Positions 23,861-37,300 of a stretch of 64,000 nt of DNA are shown here, one piece after another. This stretch comes from Microcebus murinus (lineage: Eukaryota; Chordata; Mammalia; Primates; Cheirogaleidae): the NCBI RefSeq assembly GCF_040939455.1, contig NC_134120.1:56001001-56065000 (forward strand). Direction: 5' to 3'. Made by a program: the position numbers and the translations under genes. Under the pieces are notes generated by a model that was given only the letters and a program-made list of their open reading frames with translations, was not told the origin of the DNA and searched no databases. Numbering within the stretch: position 1 is the first letter of the stretch; each line of letters opens with the position of its first letter.

Positions 23861-26668
23861 ATGGTCACCGTGGTGTGGCAAATGCGTATCATGGTCACTG
23901 TGCCGTGGACAATGTGTATCATGGTCACTGTGGTGTGGCCAATGTGTATCATGCTCACTGTGCCGTGGACAATGTGTATCATGGTCATTGTGGCGTGGAC
24001 AATATGTATCATGGTCCCTGTAGCGTGGACAATGTGTATCATGGTCACTGTGGCGTGGCCAATGTGTATCATGGTCACTGTGCCGTGGACAATGTATATC
24101 CTGGTCACTGTGCCGTGGACAATGTGTATCATGGTCACTGTGGTGTGGACAATGTGTATCATGGTCACTGTGGTGTGGATTCTGGTCACTGTAGTGTGGC
24201 CAATGTGTATCATGGTCACTGTGGTGTGGACAGTGTGTATCATGGTCACTGTGGTGTGGACAATGTGTATGCTGGTCACTGTGGCATGAACAATGTATAT
24301 CATGGTCACTGTGGTGTGGACAATGTGTATTCTGGTCACTGTGGTGTGAACAATGTATATCATGGTCACTGTGCTGTGGACAATGTGTATTCTGGTCACT
24401 GTGGCATGGCCAATGTGAATCCTGGTCACTGTGGCATGGCCAATGTGTATCCTGGTCACTGTGCCGTGGACAATGTGTATTCTGGTCACTGTGGCGTGGC
24501 CAATGTGTATCATGGTCACTGTGGTGTGGACAATGTGTATCATGGTCACTGTGGCGTGGACAATGTGTATCCTGGTCACTGTGGTGTGGGCAATGTGTAA
24601 CATGGTCACAGTGGTGTGGACAATGTGTATCATGGTCACTGTGGAGTGGACAATGTGTATCATGGTCACTGTGGAGTGGTCAATGTGTATCATGGTCACT
24701 GTGGAGTGGCAATGTGTATCATGGTCACTGTGGCGTGGACAATGTGTATCATGGTCACTGTGGCGTGAACAATGTGTATCATGGTCACTGTGGCGTGGCC
24801 AATGTGTATCATGGTCACTGTGGTGTGGGAAATGTGTATCATGGTCACTGTGGTGTGGGCAATGTGTATCATGGTCACTGTGGAGTGGGCAATGTGTATC
24901 ATGGTCACTGTGGCGTGGTCAATGTGTATCATGGTCACTGTGGAGTGGCAATGTGTATCATGGTCACTGTGGCGTGGACAATGTGTATCATGGTCACTGT
25001 GGCATCAACAATGTGTATCATGGTCACTGTGGCATGGACAATGTGTATCATGGTCACTGTGGCGTGGACAATGTGTATTCTGGTCACTGTGGCGTGAACA
25101 ATGTATATCATGGTCACTGTGGCGTGGACAATGTGTATTCTGGTCACTGTCACGTGGCCAATGTGTATCTTGGTCACTGTGGCGTGGACAAAGTGTATTC
25201 TGGTCACTGTGGCGTGGACAATGTATATCATGGTCACTGTGCCATGGACAATGTGTATTCTGGTCACTGTGGCGTGGCCAATGTGTATCTTGGTCACTGT
25301 GGCATGGCCAATGTATATCATGGTCACTGTGGTGTGGCCAATGTGTATCATGGTCACTGTGGCATGAACAATGTATATCATGGTCACTGTGGTGTGGACA
25401 ATGTGTATTCTGGTCACTGTGGCGTGAACAATGTATATCATGGTCACTGTGCCGTGGACAATGTGTATCCTGGTCACTGTGGTGTGGACAATGTGTATCA
25501 TGGTCACTGTGGTGTGGACAATGTGTATCATGGTCACTGTGGAGTGGACAATGTATATAATGGTCACTGTGGAGTGGACAATGTGTATCATGGTCACTGT
25601 GGTGTGGACAATGTGTATCATCGTCACTGTGGCGTGGACAATGTGTATCTTGGTCACTGTGGCATGGACAATCTGTATTCTGGTCACTGTGGCGTGGCCA
25701 ATGTGTATCTTGGTCACTGTGGCTTGGCCAATGTGTATCATGGTCATTGTGGCGTGGCCAATGTGTATCATGGTTACTGTGGCGTGGACAATGTGTATCC
25801 TGGTCACTGTGGTATGGACAATGTGTATCATGGTCACTGTGGCGTGGCCAATGTGTATCATGGTCACTGTGGCGTGGACAATGTGTATCATGGTCACTGT
25901 CGCGTGGCCAATGTGTATCATGGTCACTTGGCGTGGACAATGTGTATCCTGGTCACTGTGGCGTGGACAATGTGTATCATGGTCACTGTGGTGTGTGCAA
26001 TGTGTATCATGGTCACTGTGGCGTGGCCAATGTGTATCATGGTCACTGTGGCGTGGACAATGTGGATCATGGTCACTGTGGTGTGGACAATGTGTATCAT
26101 GGTCACTGTGGTGTGGACAATGTGTATCATGGTCACTGTGCTGTGGCCAATGTGTATCATGGTCACTGCGGAGTGGACAATGTGTATCATGGTCAGTGTG
26201 GAGTGGACAATGTGTATCCTGGTCACTGTGCCGTGGACAATGTGTATCCTGGTCACTGTGGAGTGGACAATGTATATCATGGTCACTGTGGTGTGGCCAA
26301 TGTGTATCCTGGTCACTGTGGTGTGGGCAATGTGTATCATGGTCACTGTGGTGTGGCCAATGTGTATCCTGGTCACTGTGGCCTGGACAATGTATATCCT
26401 GGTCACTGTGGCATGGACAACGTGTATCCTGGTCACTGTGGTGTGGACAATGTGTATCATGGTCACTGTGGTGTGGACAATGTGTATCCTGGTCACTGTG
26501 GAGTGGACAATGTGTATTCTGGTCACTGTGGTGTGGACAATGTGTATCATGGTCACTGTGGTGTGGACAATGTGTATTCTGGTCACTGTAGTGTGGCCAA
26601 TGTGTATCATGGTCACTGTGGTGTGGACAGTGTGTATCATGGTCACTGTGGTGTGGACAATGTGTATT
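23861..26668. repeat. Large minisatellite, 30-bp unit x 94 copies
   Basis: The unit 'tggtcactgtggcgtggaca' plus 'atgtgtatca' is repeated 94 times between 23862 and 26668. Spacing is exactly 30 bp, except for one 21-bp unit (24162-24182) and three units with a single-base deletion (near 24709, 24949 and 25928). Variation is concentrated at a few positions: gtgg[CG/TG/CA/AG]tgg, tgg[A/C/G]caatg, ggac/gaac, atgt[G/A]tat, and the last bases of the unit (atcA, atcC, atcT, attC). The 30-bp period is a multiple of 3 and the unit has no stop in most frames, which produces very long but meaningless open frames on both strands. Confidence 0.98.
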
Positions 26669-29600
26669 TGGCACTGTTTCAGAACCAGATCCTGTGCTAA
26701 AATCCTGCTTCCTGTCCGGGAAGATGTAGCTGTTCCTGAGGTCGCCCCGAGTAGCGCTTTCGTGCCAGCATGCATCAAATATCTTCTCACTACCCCACGT
26801 GCTTTGCTCAAACCCCTGGCTCCCCCCCTCCCAGTGCCCTGCCCAGGGGCCCCTCCTACCCCTCCCCCACACGCTGCGTGGCCCTCTGGGAGCTGGTCCA
26901 TTTCGCCCCATTTACTGGGGGCTGAGCACACAGAGACCCCAGGAGACAGGGACTCACTTGTTTGTCACTTCTGTCTGGACTGTGCTTGTTTCCAGGAGCT
27001 TCTAGTATCTCCCCTCCTAAGTTATAGCCGCCGGTACGACCGACCGAGCAAACTCTTTCATATAAAGGGAGTTCAGACACCCAGTTCTGGAAGAACAGAG
27101 GGGAGCGGCAGAGTCCTTGACGTCCTTAGGTGAGCAGCGGAGGTCGAATCATGGGAAACGCCCGGCGCCGCGCCGACCCGGCATCTCTGCTCGCTCAGAG
27201 CGGCGCGAGGCCCAGCTGTGTGTGAACCCAAACTGCCGTGAATGGAGAAACTTCAGCCTTTAAAGAAATCGTATATGAAGAGAAAATTCGACTTTATTTG
27301 TCTTGGTGTAAGTCTTGGCCTATGTTAAAGAGAGGGTCAAACATACTCTCAGCCCTCGTTATATTTATTCGGCAAGCAGGCTCCTCACGCAGCGTGTGTG
27401 AGGAGGAAGCAGCGGCCCGAGACCCTCGGCCTACCCATTCCTTACTGATTGGTTGATCATCATTTCAGAAAGAGAACTTCGACTCACCTTGAACTGTATT
27501 GCGACTCCCCAGAAAGCATACAGAGGGACGCTCATGCCTAACTGAGGCAGTCTGGGAGCTTCCCTGAGGCCGTTTCCACGTAACTCATTGGCTTCCCCGG
27601 GAACACCGAGAAGGCCTGTGGCAGTTTCGTTGTCATTACAAATTCCATTACTTAGCAAGCTGTGCTTCTATCTCTCGATCAAATGGATTAAAGACTGTTC
27701 TCACTGCTTTTACACTTTTAATATTACATATCATTGACAAAGAGTTTCGCAGGAAAAGAAAGGAACAGCCGCAGATGCTGTTGGAACCAACCGAAGAGCT
27801 GGGGTGACCAAACATCTTGGCTTGCCTGGTCTGAGGTTTCCTGGGACCCGAGACTTTCAGTTCTAAAACCAGGACAGTCTCGGGCAGATGGGGGAGTCGG
27901 TTTTCTTCGTTTTGAAACTTCTGGCAGCAGCAGATGCGAAGGAGTGAGAGCTCGGCGCGGGCGTGCTGCGCTGGTGACCTGGCAGACGCGGCTCTGGGCT
28001 CAGCCAGGACCCCACGACCCACGGGAGACGGCGTGGCGGTGCCACGGTTTCCTGGCCTTCGGATTAGAGATGCATTTCCCACCTCCTAAGCATTTCCCTG
28101 GCCTTGCCACTCTCCTACACATTAATGTAGCCACTGTGTAGTTTAGATGCAACACATTTTTAAATTTCTTCTCAATTATTTTTCAACCTCCAGACATCAT
28201 GGCCTCAGGTCTGTGGCCCATTCAGGGTTCCTGGAATCGCCGCCACTAGGGTCCTGAGCAGGCAGCCCTGCGCAGCGACACAGTGGGGCTTCAGCCCAGG
28301 CCCTGGAAGTGTGGAATTGCCTAAGGTCACCCAAAGGGCTCCCCTTGGAGGTCTCCCAGCCAGCTCTGTTACTGGAGGGAGCTTGGCCCTCTGGGCCTGG
28401 CTGTTTTGGTCACAAGGTGTGAGGCAGGAAAGCAAGAGGGGTGACAGCATTTCTAAAGAGACTTTCTTTAAGGAATTCAGGTGTGTCTATCATCTATTCG
28501 TAGTGAGTTTTACATAACTGCAAATGAGGAATCAGGCCAGAGACAGGGGCACAGGAAGCTGCTTCTTGCAGCATAATGGGGCCAGCTCTGCGGAGGGGTG
28601 GGGACCCCACAGGGTGGCCTAGCCACTACCTTCTGTGCACACACACCTCTCAGGACAAGAATGGACCTCTGGCCCACTTGGGGACCGTTTTGTTCCTATC
28701 CATTCACCAGGCAAAGAAAAGCCAACAGGTGGCTGCAAAGCTGGGCAGTGGTCAGAACAACCCTGCCGGCTTGTACCTGCGCTCCCAACCCACGCAGGAC
28801 ACAGTCTCCCCTCCAAGCTTAGCTCAGTCTCACCAGATCAAGACGTGAGTCTGGAGAACTAGGTGTGGGCTCTCTGTTGGAACTGGCCATGGGGACACAT
28901 GTGGGGCTGGTGGACGTTTCCACCGCGGGGCCTCCCGCGACCAGCCTCTGGTGCACAGCGCTGCGCACCAGGCAATGTTTTCCATTTGGGGATTCCAAGA
29001 TCAATAACACCGTGAGGACTTTGCCTGCGGATCTCATGGTCTTCAGAGGAGGCCGACTTGTAAATAATGTAAATGGATCGTCCCAGCTCTCTCTGGCTTT
29101 GGGGTACAAATGACATCACATTGTTCTAACGTCCAAGCCACCATGACTCTTAGATGGTACCTGCATGACTGCAAAATCTTAGGCCTTTCTCCAGCCAGCC
29201 CCTCCCACTCACCATTACTTCTGCACACTCCCAGGGCACAGCTTCCTGCTCTCGCCACACTCCCAGATAGTTCTGGTTTCTATGCTGGGGTCACCAGCCT
29301 CCAAGATGTCTCCCAGTGGCCTTGCCTCTTGGTGTTCATGCCTTTCCATAGTCCTTTCCCACAAAGAATCTTACCTGTATGACCAGTAGATCATGGAAGC
29401 AATGGCGTCCACCTCCGGAAGCGAGGTCTGCAGGCACACGGCTCCCAGCTCTGTCTGCTGATCGATCATCCGGGGCTAAACCAGCTGCCAGGTTCCAAAG
29501 ACACATGAATGGATTCCTGAAGAGGTTCACATGCAAAGAAGTGCTGGTGGCACCAACAGCTGGCACAGCTCACCAGCTATATGACTGAGCCACCTGGAAG

Positions 29601-31936
29601 TGGGTCCTTCAGCTCCAACTGGGCCTTCAGATCTACAGGCCCAGCTGATATTGTCACTGCAGCTTAATCAGAAACTCAGAGCCAGGACCACCCTGCCAAG
29701 CTGTCCCCAAATTCCTGACCTACAGAAACCTTGAGAAAGAAAAGATAGCATTTTGTTATAAAGCACTAGGTTTTGGAGAGCACTTTGTCTTTTCCAGAAT
29801 TCCACAGAAAGTTGCTCGAGGGGCTTAGAAAGAGAAGACAAATGTGCTCTCAAAGTGGCGTTGTGGAAGCAGGTCTGTATGCTGGCTTTTCTATAATTCG
29901 TCCACTTGGGTTTCCATTTCAGGGGGGCAGCCTTCCCTGCTGGTGCAGACGCACGGGGTCTCTGTGTTTGAAGACGAGGACGCAGGGAGGCGGCCGGCAC
30001 GGCCCACTCGCGAGAGAAGGCTCCTCCCGCGGCCTTTCGCCTGCTCATCCTGCCCGGGGAAGCAAACATGCCCGGAGACCAAGGGCGGCTTTCGGTGCCC
30101 GGTTGCCTGCCGCCCTCACGCGCTCACTGAGGAGAATGATGTTTTCCTCATGCATAGGGAAGCCTCTTCGTTTTGAACAACTCAAAATTCAAGGAACAAA
30201 GTGGAACGCAGATGAACCGAGGCACAGGAAAAATGCTCCTCTCATTTCTTTAACTTCCTGAGCACCTCCGCGCCAGGCGGGAGCAAGAGTCGCCCGGAGG
30301 CCGCTGGGCCCTTGTAGGCAGCGGCTGCCCTGCGCCCCGGCCTCCGTCCCTCGCTCTGCTCTTGGCCGGAAAATGAGGCTTCCTTTCTGCAGTTGTACCT
30401 AAGCTCCAAGAACAGTGGCTATCTCCCCTTCCACGTGTAAATGTCACAGTCTTAACAACAAACCCTCTTTATCACAGTGATCCAGGATATCCAACCCAAA
30501 TATTAGCATGACGTTTGATGCATATAGCACATGGCATTATAGAGGAAGGAATTAGAAAGGTATTTTAATAAATAACAGCACCATGTGGGATGTTTCACTT
30601 CTTCCTTAGTGAATGAAAACAGTAACTCCCAGGAAGTCTTTCTGCTTTTGTTTTCCTCACTGAGCAAATCAAGGGAGGTTAAACTTGGATACAAATGCAA
30701 GGCGTCCTGGTCCAGTGCTGCTGAACCATTATGTATTTCTACATCTATTCGGCGGTTATCTTTTTGTCCATCGTCTACCTATATTATTTATCATCTATTT
30801 ATCTCTCTATAGTTATTCCATCATCTTCATCATCACCATCACCATCAATTTTGTCTTTCTAATTAGAAGTCTGTGTGTAGTTAACGTCAGTATTTTCCAC
30901 AGTCCTTAAGCACACTCTGTGTCACACACAAAATAACTACTATTCAGTAAATATTTGTTGTTGGTTTGTGTCTTATAGAAACTATATAATTGTTTGTTTA
31001 TTTAAAAAGGAAAGCGTATCAAGCAACCCAAAAAGTACAATGAAAAGTTCTTTCAAATCTCATTATTCAGAAATAGGCACCTTTTTGACTGTCACTGTAA
31101 TCTTCTATGTGCATACTGGTAAAAGAATCAATAGACACACGAGGCATTTTATAGAATGAGATCCTATTCACCAATTTAAAAAACAATTGTGCTGTTTAAT
31201 TTCCATTGACTTTAACAAAAGAAAAGCAAAACTGACAAAAACAATGGTGGCTTAGCAGTGACCTCCTTGCCCTCTTCTCCCAGAGAGGGAGGTGAACAAC
31301 TCGATGGCCACACATGAGTGGATCGCTCCTTCACTAGAACAGCATTGCAGAGAATGCTGAGCATTGCAATCTGCAAAGAAACAGCGTGGGACAAGCAGCA
31401 CTGGAAAAAAACAAGGTGAATGAGACATACTATGGCAAAGACTAGAGAGTGTGAGAAATACAACAGAGAATAGAGCGTGGGCTGGCCATGCCCAGCCAGT
31501 CAGTGCAGTGTGGTCTGACCCACAGGAGGATGCTGGCTCCCCCAATGACCTCTCAGTGACCTCTCACCCCCCATGACCTCTCACGCCCACTCAGACAGGG
31601 ACACACCTGAAATCATTGCGAAGTCACAGCACGGGGTGACAGGTCTGTGGACAGGAGACAATAGTGGAAACCATTTTGAAGTCCACAGTGCTCTGTGCTG
31701 GGACTGGGCTGGGCGGGAAGGGACTGGTCTGAGTGTTTACTTCCTGTGACCACAGGAGAGAGTTTGGAGACAGGCACCTCGCCTCTGGTGGTCAGTGGGA
31801 CCAGAACAAAGAAGGTGAATGCTGAAAAGGGGGCCCTGTCCCTGGAAACTGCTGAAGATTGGGTCAGCTCAGGGCAACACAGAAAGAGCAGGATGCTCTG
31901 CTAGGCAGACGTCAGTCTGCGGATTGTGATACAGAT
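26669..31936. other. Intergenic, locally CpG-rich, no gene recognised
   Basis: CpG-dense patches occur at about 27020-27210, 27940-28060 and 29930-30360. The first contains 'tataaag' at 27061. I cannot tie any of them to an exon. An ATC/ATT-rich simple patch lies at about 30775-30855. Many short open frames exist on both strands, without domain or splice evidence. Confidence 0.45.
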
Positions 31937-31999
31937 GGAACAGCTGGCGGTCTGTTAATTAACTCACTGAATGGTGTCTGCCAACTCCCAAGTAGTTGC

Positions 32000-32560
32000 C
32001 CCTAGCACTAGCTGTCCAGGGGTGGGTGGCCGCCATGGAGACGCTGTGGTGAGCTGCGGTTTCTGGCAGCAACCCCCCCCCCGGCCCCCAGTCCAGGACT
32101 TTCCCACCAGGCATGGCGGACTCCACCCTTGGAGGTGGGGAGAAGCAAGAAAAGTGGCTTTCTCTGTGCCACTGGCATGAATCTGGGGGACTTTGGTGCT
32201 GAAAAATCATCCACAACCCGTTGATTTGGCTAGCCTGGGTAGTGTTGGTGGGTGAATCTTGAGTAGTTCCCCACAAGGCTAGTCCTCCAGGGGTGAGTGG
32301 CCACCGTCTGTGGGATCCCCAGCAAGGCAACACTGGGCACATGGAGGTCTTAGGCAACACCCCTCCCCCAGCCCAGCAACTTTTGTGCTGGGCATGGTGG
32401 GCTCCACCCTTAGAGGTGTGGAGAAGCAAGAAAAGCCACTTTCTCTGTGTGACTGGTGTCAATCTGCAGGGCTTTGGTACTGAACAATAGTTGGTGGCCT
32501 GTTGATTCAGCTCACCAGACCAGCCTAGGTCATCTAATAAGATTGTAACTCTAGAGCTCA
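32000..32560 (+). repeat. Duplicated block in the L1 5' UTR, about 281-bp period
   Basis: Two diverged direct copies lie head to tail. 'ctccaccctt' followed by 'gaggtg..gagaagcaagaaaa' occurs at 32121 and again at 32402 (281 bp apart). 'ccaggggtg(g/a)gtggcc' and 'gttgatt..gct' recur at the same spacing. This resembles the monomer organisation of some L1 promoters, such as those of rodents. A minus-strand open frame of 244 codons (31959-32693) spans both copies. Confidence 0.8.
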
Positions 32561-33294
32561 CTTTCAACGTTAGGGCAGCTGCCAACATTAGGGTTTGTGG
32601 ACAGGGAAGGAAAAGCCTGGCCAGAGATTTCAGCAATTGCACTAATTGACCTCTCCCATCACAAGCAGTCTCCCAAACATGGTGAAAGAGCACTGAATAA
32701 CATATTAGCAGCTTCCCCTAGCAGCAGATCAAGCAACCATAGAAGCAAACCCGCCCAGGTTTGCAGGCACCAGCTGTGATCTATCTTGTCCTTAACCCCA
32801 ACTTAAGGGGGAATAGGGTCCAAGTAACCCTCAGGAGTGAAAAGACCCTTCCCAAAGATTGGGGCATTTGGATACCCCATCCAGGGGACCAAAACCTAAC
32901 ACAGAGACATTAGATTACCTTGATAACTGGCTACTCCATGCAAACAACAATCAACGACAGAGAGGGTAACCCCATAGCTTAACACACTGCTTTACATATC
33001 AAGTTATTAGAGGGCAGTGGAGTCATACACACAAGTACAATCCACCACCTAGGAGCTTAAGCTGGGGGACCAAACTCACTAATCTCCATTGGCAAGAGGT
33101 GAAAACAGCAGGTCAGAGGTAACCCAACTTGGTAAAATACCTCTAAGGCAATACAGGGACAATGTGCCTGTCTCTAACACTGTCAAGGAACAACACCTAG
33201 GGATTTGGAAATAGGGCCAAAAATGAGTCCTAGCACCCTCAGTTCTTGACCAAGTAGCCTGATGAGAAAGAATCAGCAAAGGAACACAGGAAAC

Positions 33295-34335
33295 ATGAAA
33301 GATCAAAGAGAAAAGTCACCCCCTCCAAAAGAAATCATTAGATCCTCGACAATGGATATGTCAACAATGGATACCAACTTATGTGAAATGATTGAAATGA
33401 CAGAGGAAGAATTCTGAATATGGATTTTTATGAAAACTCAATGGAATTGCAGAGAAAACAGAAACCCAACACAATGAAGCCACAAGAACAATACAGGAAA
33501 TGAATGAAAAATTATCTAAAGAAATTGAAATATTATGAAAGAAGCAAACTGAAATATTAGAAATGAAAGGGGCATTCAAGGAACTACAAAACATAGTGTA
33601 AAGCCTTTAGAATAGGACGGATCAGACAGAGGAAACAATCTTAGAGGCTGAAGATAATGCCTATGTGCTAAACAAATCAGATGAAGAGAAAGCAAGAGAC
33701 AAAACAAAACATACAATAAATGTAGCATTATTTAAAGAAACCAAATATAAGAATTATAGACATCCAAGAGAGAAAAGAATAAAATACACAAAGCCTGGAA
33801 AATCTATTTCTTGGAATACTGGAGGAAAACCTGCCTGGCCAGAAATCTAGACATCCAGGTACAAGAAGCACACAGAACTCCCGGGAGACTCAATGTGAAA
33901 AGGCAATCACCATGTCACATAGTTATTAGGCTGGCTAAAGTAAACATGAAAAAGGCAATCCTTTGAGTACTAAGATGAAAACAGCAGATAACCTAAAAAG
34001 GAAAATCTATCAGACTAACTGCAGACTTGTCAACTGAGACCTTACAAGCCAGAAGGAACTGGGGACTCATCCTCAATCTTCTAAAACAGAATAATGGTCA
34101 ACCTAGAATTCTTTACCCGGCAAAACTAACCTTCATCTATGAGGGAGAAATAAAAACTTTCCCAGACAAGCAATCACTGATGGAATTTGCAAAGATCAGA
34201 CCTGCCTTGCAGGAAGTACTCAGACCTGTGTTATACACTGAACTGTGCAAGACGCCCATTAAAGTAAAATCACTCAAGAGTAAAAGTCCAGAACCTGGAT
34301 TCCACAATGGCCCAAGAGGTAAAACAAAACAATAA
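33295..34335 (+). pseudogene. L1 ORF1 remnant (RNA-binding protein)
   Basis: ORF1p is the trimeric nucleic-acid chaperone that coats L1 RNA. An ATG at 33295 fits the expected start, and an A-rich coiled-coil-coding stretch follows with several stops. The best-preserved part is the C-terminal domain at 34027-34335. It starts STETLQARRNWG, continues through QPRILYPAKLTF and GEIKTFPDKQSL, and ends at TAA. These match the conserved ORF1p C-terminal motifs. Upstream stops (for example in the 33415-33670 interval) and frame changes make it a pseudogene. Confidence 0.85.
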
Positions 34336-34349
34336 GAATTTACCCAACA

Positions 34350-37300
34350 ATATGAACAGAAATCTACCCTAAATATCATTTATCTCAATAAATGTGAATG
34401 GCTTGAATTGTCCACTGAAGAGACAGAGACTGTATATAGATATGTAGATAAAAAATCACAAGCCAAGTATCTGCTGGCTCCAGGAAATGCATCATACCCA
34501 CAAAGATGCTTTCAGAATCAAAGTCAAGAGTTGGAAAACAAACTTTCAGGCAAAGGGAAACCAAAAAAGCATGGGTAGCTATTCTTATATCAGATAACAT
34601 AAACTTTAAAATAGCAAGAGTAAAGAAAGACAAAGATGGTCACTATATAATGGTGAAAGGAAAAATCCAACAAGAATACTTAACAATTCCTAATATTTAT
34701 GCACCCAATACAGGAGCACCCAGATACACAAAGCAAAACCTGTTTGATCTAAATAACATGATAAACAGTAATACCATAGTAGCTGGGGCTTTCAATACCC
34801 CACTGACTGAACTGGACAGATCCTCCAAGAAGAAAGTAAGCAAAGAAACAATGGACTTAAACAGAGCTCTAGAAAAAATGGGTATAACAAACATCTACAG
34901 AACATTCTACCCAAATAAAACCAAATATAGATTTTTCTCACCAGCTCATGGAACTTTCTCTAACATCAATCACATCTTAGGCCACAAATCATATCTCAAC
35001 AAATTTTTTAAAAATAGAAATTATACCATGTATCTTCTCAGACCACAGTGATATAAAATTAGAGATCAATTCCAACAGAAACACTCACCACTTCACAAAG
35101 TCATGGAAATTAAACAATCTATGGCTGAATGACTATTGGGTCAAGGAGGAGTTCCAGATGGAAATCAAAAGATTCTTCATATTAAATAACAGGGACACAA
35201 GTTATGAAAATATGTGGGATATAGCAAAAGCATTCCTGAAAGGAAAACTAATAGAATTAAATGCTCACATCCAAAAGACAGAAAGGTGACAAATCAACAA
35301 ACTAATAAACTATCTCAAGGAACTGGAAAAGGAAGAGCAAATTAATCCTAAACCTAGCAGAATAAAAAAAATAACTAAGATCAGAACAGAACTAATTGAA
35401 ATTGAGAACAAAAGAACTATACAGAAGATTAATAAAACCAAAAGGTTTTTTGAAAAGATAAACAAAATTTACAGGCTTCTTGCTAGACTGACAAGAGCTA
35501 GAAAGGAAAGGACTCTAATAAACTCAATTAGAAATGAAAAAGGAGAGGTCACTGCCAACTCCCTAGGCTCAATCATGAAGAAATAGAATTCCTGAACAGA
35601 CCAGTATCACAGAAATTGAAGTAGCAATTAAAAATCTTCCAACAAAAAAAAGTCCTTGACCAGATGGGTTCACACTTGATTTTTACCAAACTTACAAAGA
35701 AGAATTCATACATATACTGCAGAAATTATTCCACAGCATTGAGAAGGATGGTGTCCTCCCCAACTCATTCTATGAAGCCAATATCATCTTGATACCAAAG
35801 CCAGGAAAGGACACAACAAAAAAAGAAAACTACAGACCAATATCCCTCATGAATATAGATGCAAAAATCCTCAACAAAATCTTAGCAAACTGAATCCAAA
35901 AGCACATCAAAAAAATAATTCATCGTGATCAGGTGGGCTTTATCCCAGAGATATAAGTTTGGTTCAACATACACAAATCTATAAATGCAATTCACCACAT
36001 AAATAAAAGCAAGAACAAAGACCAAATGATTCTCTCAATAGACGCAGAAAAGCATCTGACAAAATCCAGCACACTTTTATGATAAAAACTCTTAACAAAA
36101 TAGGCATAGATGGGACATACCTTAAAATTATTAAACCCATATATGATAAACCCACAGCCAGTATCATACTGAATGGGGAAAAATTAAAAGCATTCCTGCT
36201 TAGAACTGGAACCAGGCAAGGTTGCTTGCTATCTCCACTTCTATTCAACATAGTGCTGGAAGTTGTTGCCAGAGCAATCAGACAAAAGAGGGAAGTTAAG
36301 GGTGTCCATATGGGGGCAGAAGAGGTCAAATTCTCACTCTTTGCTGATGATATGATATTATATTTAGAAAAATCCCAAGGATTCAACTAAGAGATTCCTG
36401 GATTTGATAAATGAATTCAGTAAAGTCTCAGGATACAAAATTAATACACACAAATCAGTGGCATTCACATATATCAATAACAGTCAAGCTGAAAATCAAA
36501 TCAAAGATGCAACACCATTCAAAATATCATAAAAGAAAATTAAATATTTAGGAATATATTTAACAAAGGAGATGAGAGACATATATAGGGAGAAGTACAA
36601 AACATTGAGAAAAGAAATTGTAGAAGATGTAAACAGATGGAAAACCCTACCATGCTCATGGATTGGCAGAACCAGTATTGTTAAAATGTCCATACTACCT
36701 AAAGTGATCTACAGAACTAATGTAATCCCTATCAAAATACCATCATCATTCTTTGCAGATCTAGAAAAAATAATTCTATGCTTCATAAGGAACCAAAGAA
36801 GACCTTGTATAGCCAAAGCAATCTTAAGCAAAAAGAACAAATTGGGAGACATCAGTCTACCAGACTTCAAGCTTTACTACAAGGCTACAGTAAAGAAAAC
36901 ATCATGGTACAAGCACAAGAACAGAGATGTAGACCTTGGGAACAGGGCTGAGAACCCAGATATAAAACCATCCTCATATTGTCAACTAATTTTCGACAAA
37001 GCAGACAAAAATATACATTGCAGAAAACAATCTCTATTCAATAAAATGGTGCTGGGAAAACTTGATAACCACATGCAGAACATTGAAACTGGATCCCCAC
37101 CTCTCACCTCTCATAAAAATCAACTCACTATGGATAACAGACATAAACCTAAGGTGTGAAACCTTAAGAATTCTAGAAGAAAATGTTGGGAAAACTCTTA
37201 TAGACATTGCCCTAGGCAATGAATTTATGAAGAAGACCCCCAAAGCAATCACAGTAGCAACAAAAACAAATAAATGGGATCTGATCAAATTAAAAATCTT

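Noticed and set aside
23861..26668. CRISPR-like array
   Set aside because: The 30-bp units are directly adjacent with no unique spacers, in a mammalian genome.
24431..27133. A 900-codon open frame (plus strand), with 658- and 311-codon frames on the minus strand
   Set aside because: They lie almost entirely in the 30-bp minisatellite. The period is a multiple of 3 and all frames are open, so the same DNA yields several unrelated peptide repeats. Single-base deletions simply move the long frame. No start context, splice sites or known domain.
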